Of a stretch of 64,000 nucleotides of DNA, positions 22,503 to 33,702 are shown in pieces. Within the stretch, counting starts at the first letter, position 1, and each line of letters starts with the position of its first letter. Under the pieces are notes generated by a model. It did not search any database and was not told the origin of the DNA. It worked only from the letters and a program-made list of their open reading frames with translations. Source of the stretch: Siphonodentalium dalli (lineage: Eukaryota > Mollusca > Scaphopoda > Gadilida > Siphonodentaliidae). The DNA is taken from positions 620,001 to 684,000 of the forward strand of contig CP136064.1 of assembly GCA_032622095.1 (NCBI GenBank), given 5' to 3'. The position numbers were made by a program, and so were the translations under genes.

Positions 22503-25250
22503 ATGGTGGAGTACGGTTGGATATTTTCAATTTTGCGCATGTTTCTCCATACCGCGCCATGTCAAATCTGGCCATATCCGAATCGGGTTGTCATTTACAA
22601 TGACTACAGAAAATAAATATCTTCATGTTGGAATGCAAATGTATGTTTAAAGGAACAGATGTATCTCAACTTAAAGGAACATAAGTAACACAGTCACCAA
22701 CTTAAAGAGGTGTCTGATTTAGACTGGTTCCATGGTGGAGTACGGTTGGATATTTTCTATTTGGCGCATGTTTCTCCATACCGCGCCATGTCAAATCTGG
22801 CCATATCCGAATCGGGTTGTCATTTACAATGACTACAGAAAATAAATATCTTCATGTTGGAATGCAAATGTATGTTTAAAGGAACAGATGTATCTCAACT
22901 TAAAGGGACATAAGTAACACAGTCACCAACTTTAAGGGGTATCTGCTATAGACTGGTTCCATGGTGGAGTACGGTTGGATATTTTCTATTTGGCGCATGT
23001 TTCTCCATACCGCGCCATGTCAAATCTGGCCATATCCGAATCGGGTTGTCATTTACAATGACTGCAGAAAATAAATATCTTCATGTTGGAATGCAAATGT
23101 ATGTTTAAAGAAACAGATGTATCTCAACTTAAAGGGACATAAGTAACACAGTCACCAACTTTAAGGGGTATCTGCTATAGACTGGTTCCATGGTGGAGTA
23201 CTGTTGGATATTTTCAATTTGGCGCATGTTTCTCCCTACCGCGCCATGTCAAATCTGGCCATATCCGAATCGGGTTGTCATTTACAATGACTACAGAAAA
23301 TAAATATCTTCATGTTGGAATGCAAATGTATGTTTAAAGGAACAGATGTATCTCAACTTAAAGGGACATAAGTAACACAGTCACCAACTTTAAGGGGTAT
23401 CTGCTATAGACTGGTTCCATGGTGGAGTACGGTTGGATATTTTCAATTTGGCGCATGTTTTTCCATACCGCGCCATGTCAAATCTGGCCATATCCGAATC
23501 GGGTTGTCATTTACAATGACTACAGAAAATAAATATCTTCATGTTGGAAAGCAAATGTATGTTTAAAGGAACAGATGTATCTCAACTTAAAGGGACATAA
23601 GTAACACAGTCACCAACTTAAAGGGGTATCTGCTATAGACTGGTTCCATGGTGGAGTACTGTTGGATATTTTCAATTTGGCGCATGTTTCTCCATACCGC
23701 GCCATGTCAAATCTGGCCATATCTGAATCGGGTTGTCATTTACAATGACTACAGAAAATAAATATCTTCATGTTGGAATGCAAATGTATGTTTAAAGGAA
23801 CAGATGTATCTCAACTTAAAGGGACATAAGTAACACAGTCACCAACTTTATGAGGTATCTGCTATAGACTGGTTACATGGTGGAGTACGGTTGGATATTT
23901 TCTATTTGGCGCATGTTTTTCCATACCGCGCCATGTCAAATCTGGCCATATCCGAATCGGGTTGTCATTTACAATGACTACAGAAAATAAATATCTTCAT
24001 GTTGGAAAGCAAATGTATGTTTAAAGGAACAGATGTATCTCAACTTAAAGGGACATAAGTAACACAGTCACCAACTTAAAGGGGTATCTGCTATAGACTG
24101 GTTCCATGGTGAAGTACGGTTGGATATTTTCAATTTGGCGCATGTTTCTCCATACCGCGCCATGTCAAATCTGGCCATATCCGAATCGGGTTGTCATTTA
24201 CAATGACTGCAGAAAATATATATCTTCATGTTGGAATGCAAATGTATGTTTAAAGGAACAGATGTATCTCAACTTAAAGGGACATAAGTAACACAGTCAC
24301 CAACTTAAAGGGGTATCTGCTATAGACTGGTTCCATGGTGGAGTACGGTTGGATATTTTCAATTTGGCGCATGTTTCTCCATACCGCGCCATGTCAAATC
24401 TGGCCATATCCGAATCGGGTTGTCATTTACAATGACTGCAGAAAATATATATCTTCATGTTGGAATGCAAATGTATGTTTAAAGGAACAGATGTATCTCA
24501 ACTTAAAGGGACATAAGTAACACAGTCACCAACTTAAAGAGGTGTCTGATTTAGAATGGTTCCATGGTGGAGTACGGTTGGATATTTTCTACTTGGCGCA
24601 TGTTTCTCCATACCGCGCCATGTCAAATCTGGCCATATCCGAATCGGGTTGTCATTTACAATGACTGCAGAAAATTTATATCTTCATGGTGGAATGCAAA
24701 TGTATGTTTAAAGGAACAGATGTATCTCAACTTAAAGGGACATAAGTAACACAGTCACCAACTTTAAGGGGTATCTGCTATAGACTGGTTCCATGGTGGA
24801 GTACTGTTGGATATTTTCAATTTGGCGCATGTTTCTCCATACCGCGCCATGTCAAATCTGGCCATATCCGAATCGGGTTGTCATTTACAATGACTGCAGA
24901 AAATATATATCTTCATGGTGGAATGAAAATGTATGTTTAAAGGAACAGATGTATCTCAACTTAAAGGGACATAAGTAACACCGTCACCAACTTTAAGGGG
25001 TATCTGCTATAGACTGGTTCCATGGTGGAGTACTGTTGGATATTTTCAATTTGGCGCATGTTTCTCGCTACCGCGTCATGTCAAATCTGGCCATATCCGA
25101 ATCGGGTTGTCATTTACAATGACTACAGAAAATAAATATCTTCATGTTGGAATGCAAATGTATGTTTAAAGAAACAGATGTATCTCAACTTAAAGGGACA
25201 TAAGTAACACAGTCACCAACTTTAAGGGGTATCTGCTATAGACTGGTTAC
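22503..25250 (+). repeat. Domain A 12-monomer HOR, copy 2 (2748 bp)
   Basis: The order matches copy 1, including the rare GTGAAG (24106) and TCTCGCT (25022). Differences I saw include CTGCAG for CTACAG in the monomer at 22961, ATCTGAATCG at about 23722, CTTTATGAGG before 23877, and CAGTCACC instead of CAGTTACC in the second monomer. Confidence 0.88.
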
Positions 25251-28200
25251 ATGGTGGAGTACGGTTGGATATTTTCAATTTTGCGCATGTTTCTCCATAC
25301 CGCGCCATGTCAAATCTGGCCATATCCGAATCGGGTTGTCATTTACAATGACTACAGAAAATAAATATCTTCATGTTGGAATGCAAATGTATGTTTAAAG
25401 GAACAGATGTATCTCAACTTAAAGGAACATAAGTAACACAGTCACCAACTTAAAGAGGTGTCTGATTTAGACTGGTTCCATGGTGGAGTACGGTTGGATA
25501 TTTTCTATTTGGCGCATGTTTCTCCATACCGCGCCATGTCAAATCTGGCCATATCCGAATCGGGTTGTCATTTACAATGACTACAGAAAATAAATATCTT
25601 CATGTTGGAATGCAAATGTATGTTTAAAGGAACAGATGTATCTCAACTTAAAGGGACATAAGTAACACAGTCACCAACTTTAAGGGGTATCTGCTATAGA
25701 CTGGTTCCATGGTGGAGTACGGTTGGATATTTTCTATTTGGCGCATGTTTCTCCATACCGCGCCATGTCAAATCTGGCCATATCCGAATCGGGTTGTCAT
25801 TTACAATGACTGCAGAAAATATATATCTTCATGTTGGAATGCAAATGTATGTTTAAAGGAACAGATGTATCTCAACTTAAAGGGACATAAGTAACACCGT
25901 CACCAACTTTAAGGGGTATCTGCTATAGACTGGTTACATGGTGGAGTACGGTTGGATATTTTCAATTTGGCGCATGTTTCTCCATACCGCGCCATGTCAA
26001 ATCTGGCCATATCCGAATCGGGTTGTCATTTACAATGACTGCAGAAAATATATATCTTCATGGTGGAATGCAAATGAATGTTTAAAGGAACAGATGTATC
26101 TCAACTTAAAGGGACATAAGTAACACCGTCACCAACTTGAAGGGGTATCTGCTATAGACTGGTTACATGGTGGAGTACGGTTGGATATTTTCAATTTTGC
26201 GCATGTTTCTCCATACCGCGCCATGTCAAATCTGGCCATATCCGAATCGGGTTGTCATTTACAATGACTGCAGAAAATAAATATCTTCATGTTGGAATGC
26301 AAATGTATGTTTAAAGGAATAGATGTATCTCAACTTAAAGGGACATAAGTAACACAGTCACCAACTTAAAGAGGTGTCTGATTTAGAATGGTTCCATGGT
26401 GGAGTACGGTTGGATATTTTCTACTTGGCGCATGTTTCTCCATACCGCGCCATGTCAAATCTGGCCATATCCGAATCGGGTTGTCATTTACAATGACTGC
26501 AGAAAATATATATCTTCATGGTGGAATGCAAATGTATGTTTAAAGGAACAGATGTATCTCAACTTAAACGGACATAAGTAACACAGTCACCAACTTTAAG
26601 GGGTATCTGCTATTGACTGGTTCCATGGTGGAGTACTGTTGGATATTTTCAATTTGGCGCATGTTTCTCCATACCGCGCCATGTCAAATCTGGCCATATC
26701 CGAATCGGGTTGTCATTTACAATGACTGCAGAAAATATATATCTTCATGGTGGAATGCAAATGTATGTTTAAAGGAACAGATGTATCTCAACTTAAAGGG
26801 ACATAAGTAACACCGTCACCAACTTTAAGGGGTATCTGCTATAGACTGGTTCCATGGTGGAGTACTGTTGGATATTTTCAATTTGGCGCATGTTTCTCCC
26901 TACCGCGTCATGTCAAATCTGGCCATATCCGAATCGGGTTGTCATTTACAATGACTACAGAAAATAAATATCTTCATGTTGGAATGCAAATGTGTGTTTA
27001 AAGAAACAGATGTATCTCAACTTAAAGGGACATAAGTAACACAGTCACCAACTTTAAGGGGTATCTGCTATAGACTGGTTCCATGGTGGAGTACGGTTGG
27101 ATATTTTCAATTTGGCGCTTGTTTCTCCATACCGCGCCATGTCAAATCTGGCCATATCCGAATCGGGTTGTCATTTACAATGACTGCAGAAAATATATAT
27201 CTTCATGTTGGAATGCAAATGTATGTTTAAAGGAACAGATGTATCTCAACTTAAAGGGACATAAGTAACACAGTCACCAACTTTAAGGGGTATCTGCTAT
27301 AGACTGGTTCCATGGTGGAGTACGGTTGGATATTTTCAATTTGGCGCATGTTTCTCCATACCGCGCCATGTCAAATCTGGCCATATCCGAATCGGGTTGT
27401 CATTTACAATGACTGCAGAAAATATATATCTTCATGTTGGAATGCAAATGTATGTTTAAAGGAACAGATGTATCTCAACTTAAAGGGACATAAGTAACAC
27501 CGTCACCAACTTTAAGGGGTATCTGCTATAGACTGGTTACATGGTGGAGTACGGTTGGATATTTTCAATTTTGCGCATGTTTCTCCATACCGCGCCATGT
27601 CAAATCTGGCCATATCCGAATCGGGTTGTCATTTACAATGACTACAGAAAATAAATATCTTCATGTTGGAATGCAAATGTATGTTTAAAGGAACAGATGT
27701 ATCTCAACTTAAAGGAACATAAGTAACACAGTCACCAACTTAAAGAGGTGTCTGATTTAGACTGGTTCCATGGTGGAGTACGGTTGGATATTTTCTATTT
27801 GGCGCATGTTTCTCCATACCGCGCCATGTCAAATCTGGCCATATCCGAATCGGGTTGTCATTTACAATGACTACAGAAAATAAATATCTTCATGTTGGAA
27901 TGCAAATGTATGTTTAAAGGAACAGATGTATCTCAACTTAAAGGGACATAAGTAACACAGTTACCAACTTTAAGGGGTATCTGCTATAGACTGGTTCCAT
28001 GGTGGAGTACGGTTGGATATTTTCTATTTGGCGCATGTTTCTCCATACCGCGCCATGTCAAATCTGGCCATATCCGAATCGGGTTGTCATTTACAATGAC
28101 TACAGAAAATAAATATCTTCATGTTGGAATGCAAATGTATGTTTAAAGAAACAGATGTATCTCAACTTAAAGGGACATAAGTAACACAGTCACCAACTTT

Positions 28201-28914
28201 AAGGGGTATCTGCTATAGACTGGTTCCATGGTGGAGTACTGTTGGATATTTTCAATTTGGCGCATGTTTCTCCCTACCGCGCCATGTCAAATCTGGCCAT
28301 ATCCGAATCGGGTTGTCATTTACAATGACTACAGAAAATAAATATCTTCATGTTGGAATGCAAATGTATGTTTAAAGGAACAGATGTATCTCAACTTAAA
28401 GGGACATAAGTAACACAGTCACCAACTTTAAGGGGTATCTGCTATAGACTGGTTCCATGGTGGAGTACGGTTGGATATTTTCAATTTGGCGCATGTTTTT
28501 CCATACCGCGCCATGTCAAATCTGGCCATATCCGAATCGGGTTGTCATTTACAATGACTACAGAAAATAAATATCTTCATGTTGGAAAGCAAATGTATGT
28601 TTAAAGGAACAGATGTATCTCAACTTAAAGGGACATAAGTAACACAGTCACCAACTTAAAGGGGTATCTGCTATAGACTGGTTCCATGGTGGAGTACGGT
28701 TGGATATTTTCCATTTGGCGCATGTTTCTCCATACCGCGCCATGTCAAATCTGGCCATATCCGAATCGGGTTGTCATTTACAATGACTACAGAAAATAAA
28801 TATCTTCATGTTGGAATGCAAATGTATGTTTAAAGGAACAGATGTATCTCAACTTAAAGGGACATAAGTAACACAGTCACCAACTTTAAGGGGTATCTGC
28901 TATAGACTGGTTCC
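25251..28914 (+). repeat. 16-monomer segment repeating 9679-13342
   Basis: The offset is 15572 bp (68 x 229). All sixteen monomer signatures match in order, from TTAC/TTTGCGC through AATGAATG/CTTGAAGG, GGAATAG, TTGACTGG-led, GTGTGT, CGCTTG, CAGTTACC and TTTTTCC to CCATTT. A private CTTAAACGG occurs in the monomer at 26396. This is the longest distant match I found within domain A. Confidence 0.86.
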
Positions 28915-29143
28915 ATGGTGGAGTACGGTTGGATATTTTCTATTTGGCGCATGTTTCTCCATACCGCGCCATGTCAAATCTGGCCATATCCGAATCGGGT
29001 TGTCATTTACAATGACTGCAGAAAATATATATCTTCATGGTGGAATGCAAATGAATGTTTAAAGGAACAGATGTATCTCAACTTAAAGGGACATAAGTAA
29101 CACCGTCACCAACTTGAAGGGGTATCTGCTATAGACTGGTTAC
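28915..29143 (+). repeat. Hybrid monomer at a 13-mer duplication seam
   Basis: The left half is the CTATTT type with GGTTCC lead, as at 13343. The right half is the 25938 type, with CATGGTGG, AATGAATG, ACACCG and the CTTGAAGG linker. The exchange fell between phase 28 and 126. It creates a 2977-bp (13-monomer) offset, after which 29144 and 29373 repeat 26167 and 26396. Confidence 0.87.
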
Positions 29144-29601
29144 ATGGTGGAGTACGGTTGGATATTTTCAATTTTGTGCATGTTTCTCCATACCGCGCCA
29201 TGTCAAATCTGGCCATATCCGAATCGGGTTGTCATTTACAATGACTGCAGAAAATAAATATCTTCATGTTGGAATGCAAATGTATGTTTAAAGGAATAGA
29301 TGTATCTCAACTTAAAGGGACATAAGTAACACAGTCACCAACTTAAAGAGGTGTCTGATTTAGAATGGTTCCATGGTGGAGTACGGTTGGATATTTTCTA
29401 CTTGGCGCATGTTTCTCCATACCGCGCCATGTCAAATCTGGCCATATCCGAATCGGGTTGTCATTTACAATGACTGCAGAAAATATATATCTTCATGGTG
29501 GAATGCAAATGTATGTTTAAAGGAACAGATGTATCTCAACTTAAAGGGACATAAGTAACACAGTCACCAACTTTAAGGGGTATCTGCTATTGACTGGTTC
29601 C
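29144..29601 (+). repeat. Last two domain A monomers
   Basis: These are the GGAATAG (29144) and CTACTT/TATATAT (29373) types, equal to 26167 and 26396. The first carries a private TTTTGTGCATG, a CpG-to-TpG change at phase 34-35. The second is followed by the TTGACTGG linker that opens the A/B junction monomer. Confidence 0.85.
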
Positions 29602-29812
29602 ATGGTGGAGTACTGTTGGATATTTCTCCATACCGCGCAATGTCAAATCTGGCCATATCCGAATCGGGTTGTCATTTACAATGTCTACAGAAAATAAATA
29701 TCTTCATGTTGGAATGCAAATGTATGTTTAAAGGAACAGATGTATCTCAACTTAAAGGGACATAAGTAACACCGTCACCAACTTTAAGGGGTATCTGCTA
29801 TAGACTGGTTCC
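29602..29812 (+). repeat. 211-bp junction monomer joining domains A and B
   Basis: The left part (TTGACTGG lead, GTACTG) belongs to the domain A type at 7618, 11053, 15404 and 26625. The right part (CGCAATG, GTCTACAG) belongs to domain B type a. Between them 18 bp are missing, from the TTT of GGATATTT to the TTT of CATGTTT, so the deletion ends in a 3-base direct repeat. It is the only 211-bp monomer in the window, and it coincides exactly with the change of monomer repertoire. Confidence 0.93.
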
Positions 29813-32800
29813 ATGGTGGAGTACTGTTGGATATTTTCAATTTGGCGCATGTTTCTCCCTACCGCGCCATGTAAAATCTGGCCATATCCGAATCGGGTTG
29901 TCATTTACAATGACTACAGAAAATAAATATCTTCATGTTGGAATGCAAATGTATGTTTACAGGAACAGATGTATCTCAACTTAAAGGGACATAAGTAACA
30001 CAGTCACCAACTTAAAGGGGTATCTGCTATAGACTGGTTCCATGGTGGAGTACGGTTGGATATTTTCAATTTGGCGCATGTTTCTCCATACCGCACCATG
30101 TCAAATCTGGCCATATCCGAATCGGGTTGTCATTTACAATGACTGCAGAAAATATATATCTTCATGGTGGCTGCAAATATATGTTTAAAGGAACAGATGT
30201 ATCTCAACTTAAAGGGACATAAGTAACACAGTCACCAACTTAAAGGGGTATCTGCTATAGACTGGTTCCATGGTGGAGTACGGTTGAATATTTTCAATTT
30301 GGCGCATGTTTCTCCATACCGCGCCATGTCAAATCTGGCCCTATCCGAATCGGGTTGTCATTTACAATGACTGCAGAAAATATATATCTTCATGGTGGAA
30401 TGCAAATGTATGTTTAAAGGAACAGATGTATCTCAACTTAAAGGGACATAAGTAACACAGTCACCAACTTTAAGGGGTATCTGCTATAGACTGGTTCCAT
30501 GGTGGAGTACGGTTGGATATTTTCAATTTGGAGCATGTTTCTCCATACCGCGCCATGTCAAATCTGGCCATATCCGAATCGGGTTGTCATTTACAATGAC
30601 TGCAGAAAATATATATCTTCATGTTGGAATGCAAATGAATGTTTAAAGGAACAGATGTATCTCAACTTAAAGGGACATAAGTAACACCGTCACCAACTTT
30701 AAGGGGTATCTGCTATAGACTGGTTACATGGTGGAGTACGGTTGGATATTTTCAATTTTGCGCATGTTTCTCCATACCGCGCCATGTAAAATCTGGCCAT
30801 ATCCGAATCGGGTTGTCATTTACAATGACTGCAGAAAATAAATATCTTCATGTTGGAATGCAAATGTATGTTTAAAGGAACAGATGTATCTCAACTTAAA
30901 GGGACATAAGTAACACAGTCACCAACTTAAAGAGGTGTCTGATTTAGACTGGTTCCATGGTGGAGTACGGTTGGATATTTTTTATTTGGCGCATGTTTCT
31001 CCATACCGCGCCATGTCAAATCTGGCCATATCCGAATCGGGTTGTCATTTACAATGACTACAGAAAATAAATATCTTCATGTTGGAATGCAAATGTATGT
31101 TTAGAGGAACAGATGTATCTCAACTTAAAGGGACATAAGTAACACAGTCACCAACTTTAAGGGGTATCTGCTATAGACTGGTTCCATGGTGGAGTACGGT
31201 TGGATATTTACTATTTGGCGCATGTTTCTCCATACCGCGCCATGTCAAATCTGGCCATATCCGAATCGGGTTGTCATTTACAATGACTACAGAAAATATA
31301 TATCTTCATGTTGGAATGCAAATGTATGTTTAAAGGAACAGATGTATCTCAACTTAAAGGAACATAAGTAACACCGTCACCAACTTTAAGGGGTATCTGC
31401 TAAGACTGGTTCCATGGTGGAGTACGGTTGGATATTTTCAATTTGGAGCATGTTTCTCCATACCGCGCCATGTCAAATCTGGCCATATCCGAATCGGGTT
31501 GTCATTTACAATGACTACAGAAAATAAATATCTTCATGTTGGAATGCAAATGTATGTTTAGAGGAACAGATGTATCTCAACTTAAAGGGACATAAGTAAC
31601 ACAGTCACCAACTTTAAGGGGTATCTGCTATAGACTGGTTCCATGGTGGAGTACGGTTGGATATTTACTATTTGGCGCATGTTTCTCCATACCGCGCCAT
31701 GTCAAATCTGGCCATATCCGAATCGGGTTGTCATTTACAATGACTACAGAAAATAAATATCTTCATGTTGGAATGCCAATGTATGTTTAAAGGAACAGAT
31801 GTATCTCAACTTAAAGGGACATAAGTAACACCGTCACCAACTTTAAGGGGTATCTGCTATAGACTGGTTCCATGGTGGAGTAATGTTGCATATTTTCAAT
31901 TTGGCGCATGTTTTTCCATACCGCGCCATGTCAAATCTGGCCATATCCGAATCGGGTTGTCATTTACAATGACTACAGAAAATAAATATCTTCATGTTGG
32001 AATGCAAATGTATGTTTAAAGGAACAGATGTATCTCAACTTAAAGGGACATAAGTAACACAGTCACCAACTTAAAGGGGTATCTGCTATAGACTGGTTCC
32101 ATGGTGGAGTACGGTTGGATATTTTCAATTTGGCGCATGTTTCTCCATACCGCGCCATGTCAAATCTGGCCATATCCGAATCGGGTTGTCATTTACAATG
32201 ACTGCAGAAAATATATATCTTCATGGTGGCTGCAAATATATGTTTAAAGGAACAGATGTATCTCAACTTAAAGGGACATAAGTAACACAGTCACCAACTT
32301 AAAGGGGTATCTGCTATAGACTGGTTCCATGGTGGAGTACGGTTGAATATTTTCAATTTGGCGCATGTTTCTCCATACCGCGCCATGTCAAATCTGGCCC
32401 TATCCGAATCGGGTTGTCATTTACAATGACTGCAGAAAATATATATCTTCATGGTGGAATGCAAATGTATGTTTAAAGGAACAGATGTATCTCAACTTAA
32501 AGGGACATAAGTAACACAGTCACCAACTTTAAGGGGTATCTGCTATAGACTGGTTCCATGGTGGAGTACGGTTGGATATTTTCAATTTGGAGCATGTTTC
32601 TCCATACCGCGCCATGTCAAATCTGGCCATATCCGAATCGGGTTGTCATTTACAATGACTGCAGAAAATATATATCTTCATGTTGGAATGCAAATGAATG
32701 TTTAAAGGAACAGATGTATCTCAACTTAAAGGGACATAAGTAACACCGTCACCAACTTTAAGGGGTATCTGCTATAGACTGGTTACATGGTGGAGTACGG

Positions 32801-33702
32801 TTGGATATTTTCAATTTTGCGCATGTTTCTCCATACCGTGCCATGTAAAATCTGGCCATATCCGAATCGGGTTGTCATTTACAATGACTGCAGAAAATAA
32901 ATATCTTCATGTTGGAATGCAAATGTATGTTTAAAGGAACAGATGTATCTCAACTTAAAGGGACATAAGTAACACAGTCACCAACTTAAAGAGGTGTCTG
33001 ATTTAGACTGGTTCCATGGTGGAGTACGGTTGGATATTTTCTATTTGGCGCATGTTTCTCCATACCGCGCCATGTCAAATCTGGCCATATCCGAATCGGG
33101 TTGTCATTTACAATGACTACAGAAAATAAATATCTTCATGTTGGAATGCAAATGTATGTTTAAAGGAACAGATGTATCTCAACTTAAAGGGACATAAGTA
33201 ACACAGTCACCAACTTAAAGGGGTATCTGCTATAGACTGGTTCCATGGTGGAGTACGGTTGGATATTTTCAATTTGGCGCATGTTTCTCCATACAGCGCC
33301 ATGTCAAATCTGGCCCTATCCGAATCGGGTTGTCATTTACAATGACTGCAGAAAATAAATATCTTCATGTTGGAATGCAAATGTATGTTTAAAGGAACAG
33401 ATGTATCTCAACTTAAAGGGACATAAGTAACACAGTCACCAACTTAAAGAGGTGTCTGATTTAGACTGGTTACAAGGTGGAATACGGTTGGATATTTTCT
33501 ATTTGGCACATGTTTCTCCATACCGCGCCATGTCAAATCTGGCCATATCCGAATCGGGTTGTCATTTACAATGACTACAGAAAATAAATATCTTCATGTT
33601 GGAATGCAAATGTATGTTTAAAGGAACAGATGTATCTCAACTTAAAGGGACATAAGTAACACAGTCACCAACTTTAAGGGGTATCTGCTATAGACTGGTT
33701 CC
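29602..33702 (+). repeat. Domain B 18-mer HOR, first copy (4101 bp)
   Basis: The order is a b c d e f g h i j k c d e f l m n. The first monomer is the 211-bp A/B hybrid, so this copy is 18 bp shorter than the full 4119 bp. The tetramer c d e f occurs twice. The first set is marked by CGCACC in c and CGCGCC in f, the second by CGCGCC in c and CGTGCC in f. Monomers g-h and i-j are also related pairs. The HOR itself therefore grew by internal duplication. Confidence 0.9.

Larger units (their letters stand above)
61..29601 (+). repeat. Domain A: 129 monomers of exactly 229 bp
   Basis: All monomer starts fall on 61+229n up to 29602, so there is no net insertion or deletion over 29.5 kb. Diagnostic variants include CTACTT at phase 26-31, TTTGCGC (phase 32 T), CGCTTG, CCCT at 45-48, GCGTC, TTTTTCC, AAGCAAAT, ATGAAAAT, GTGTGT, AAAGAAACAG and the TTGACTGG linker. 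The domain is a mosaic of overlapping tandem duplications: 9-mer (977-5098), 15-mer (5328-12197), 5-mer (12427-14716), 12-mer (19755-25250) and 13-mer (about 25938-28915). Long-range copies also occur at offsets of 4351, 3435 and 15572 bp, all multiples of 229. This fits repeated in-register unequal exchange. Confidence 0.93.

Noticed and set aside
30042-30269. The 1-bp deletions in c and h as sequencing errors
   Set aside because: They recur at the same site, always in the same monomer type and HOR position, across 34 kb. Random errors would not do this, although a systematic basecalling error cannot be fully excluded.
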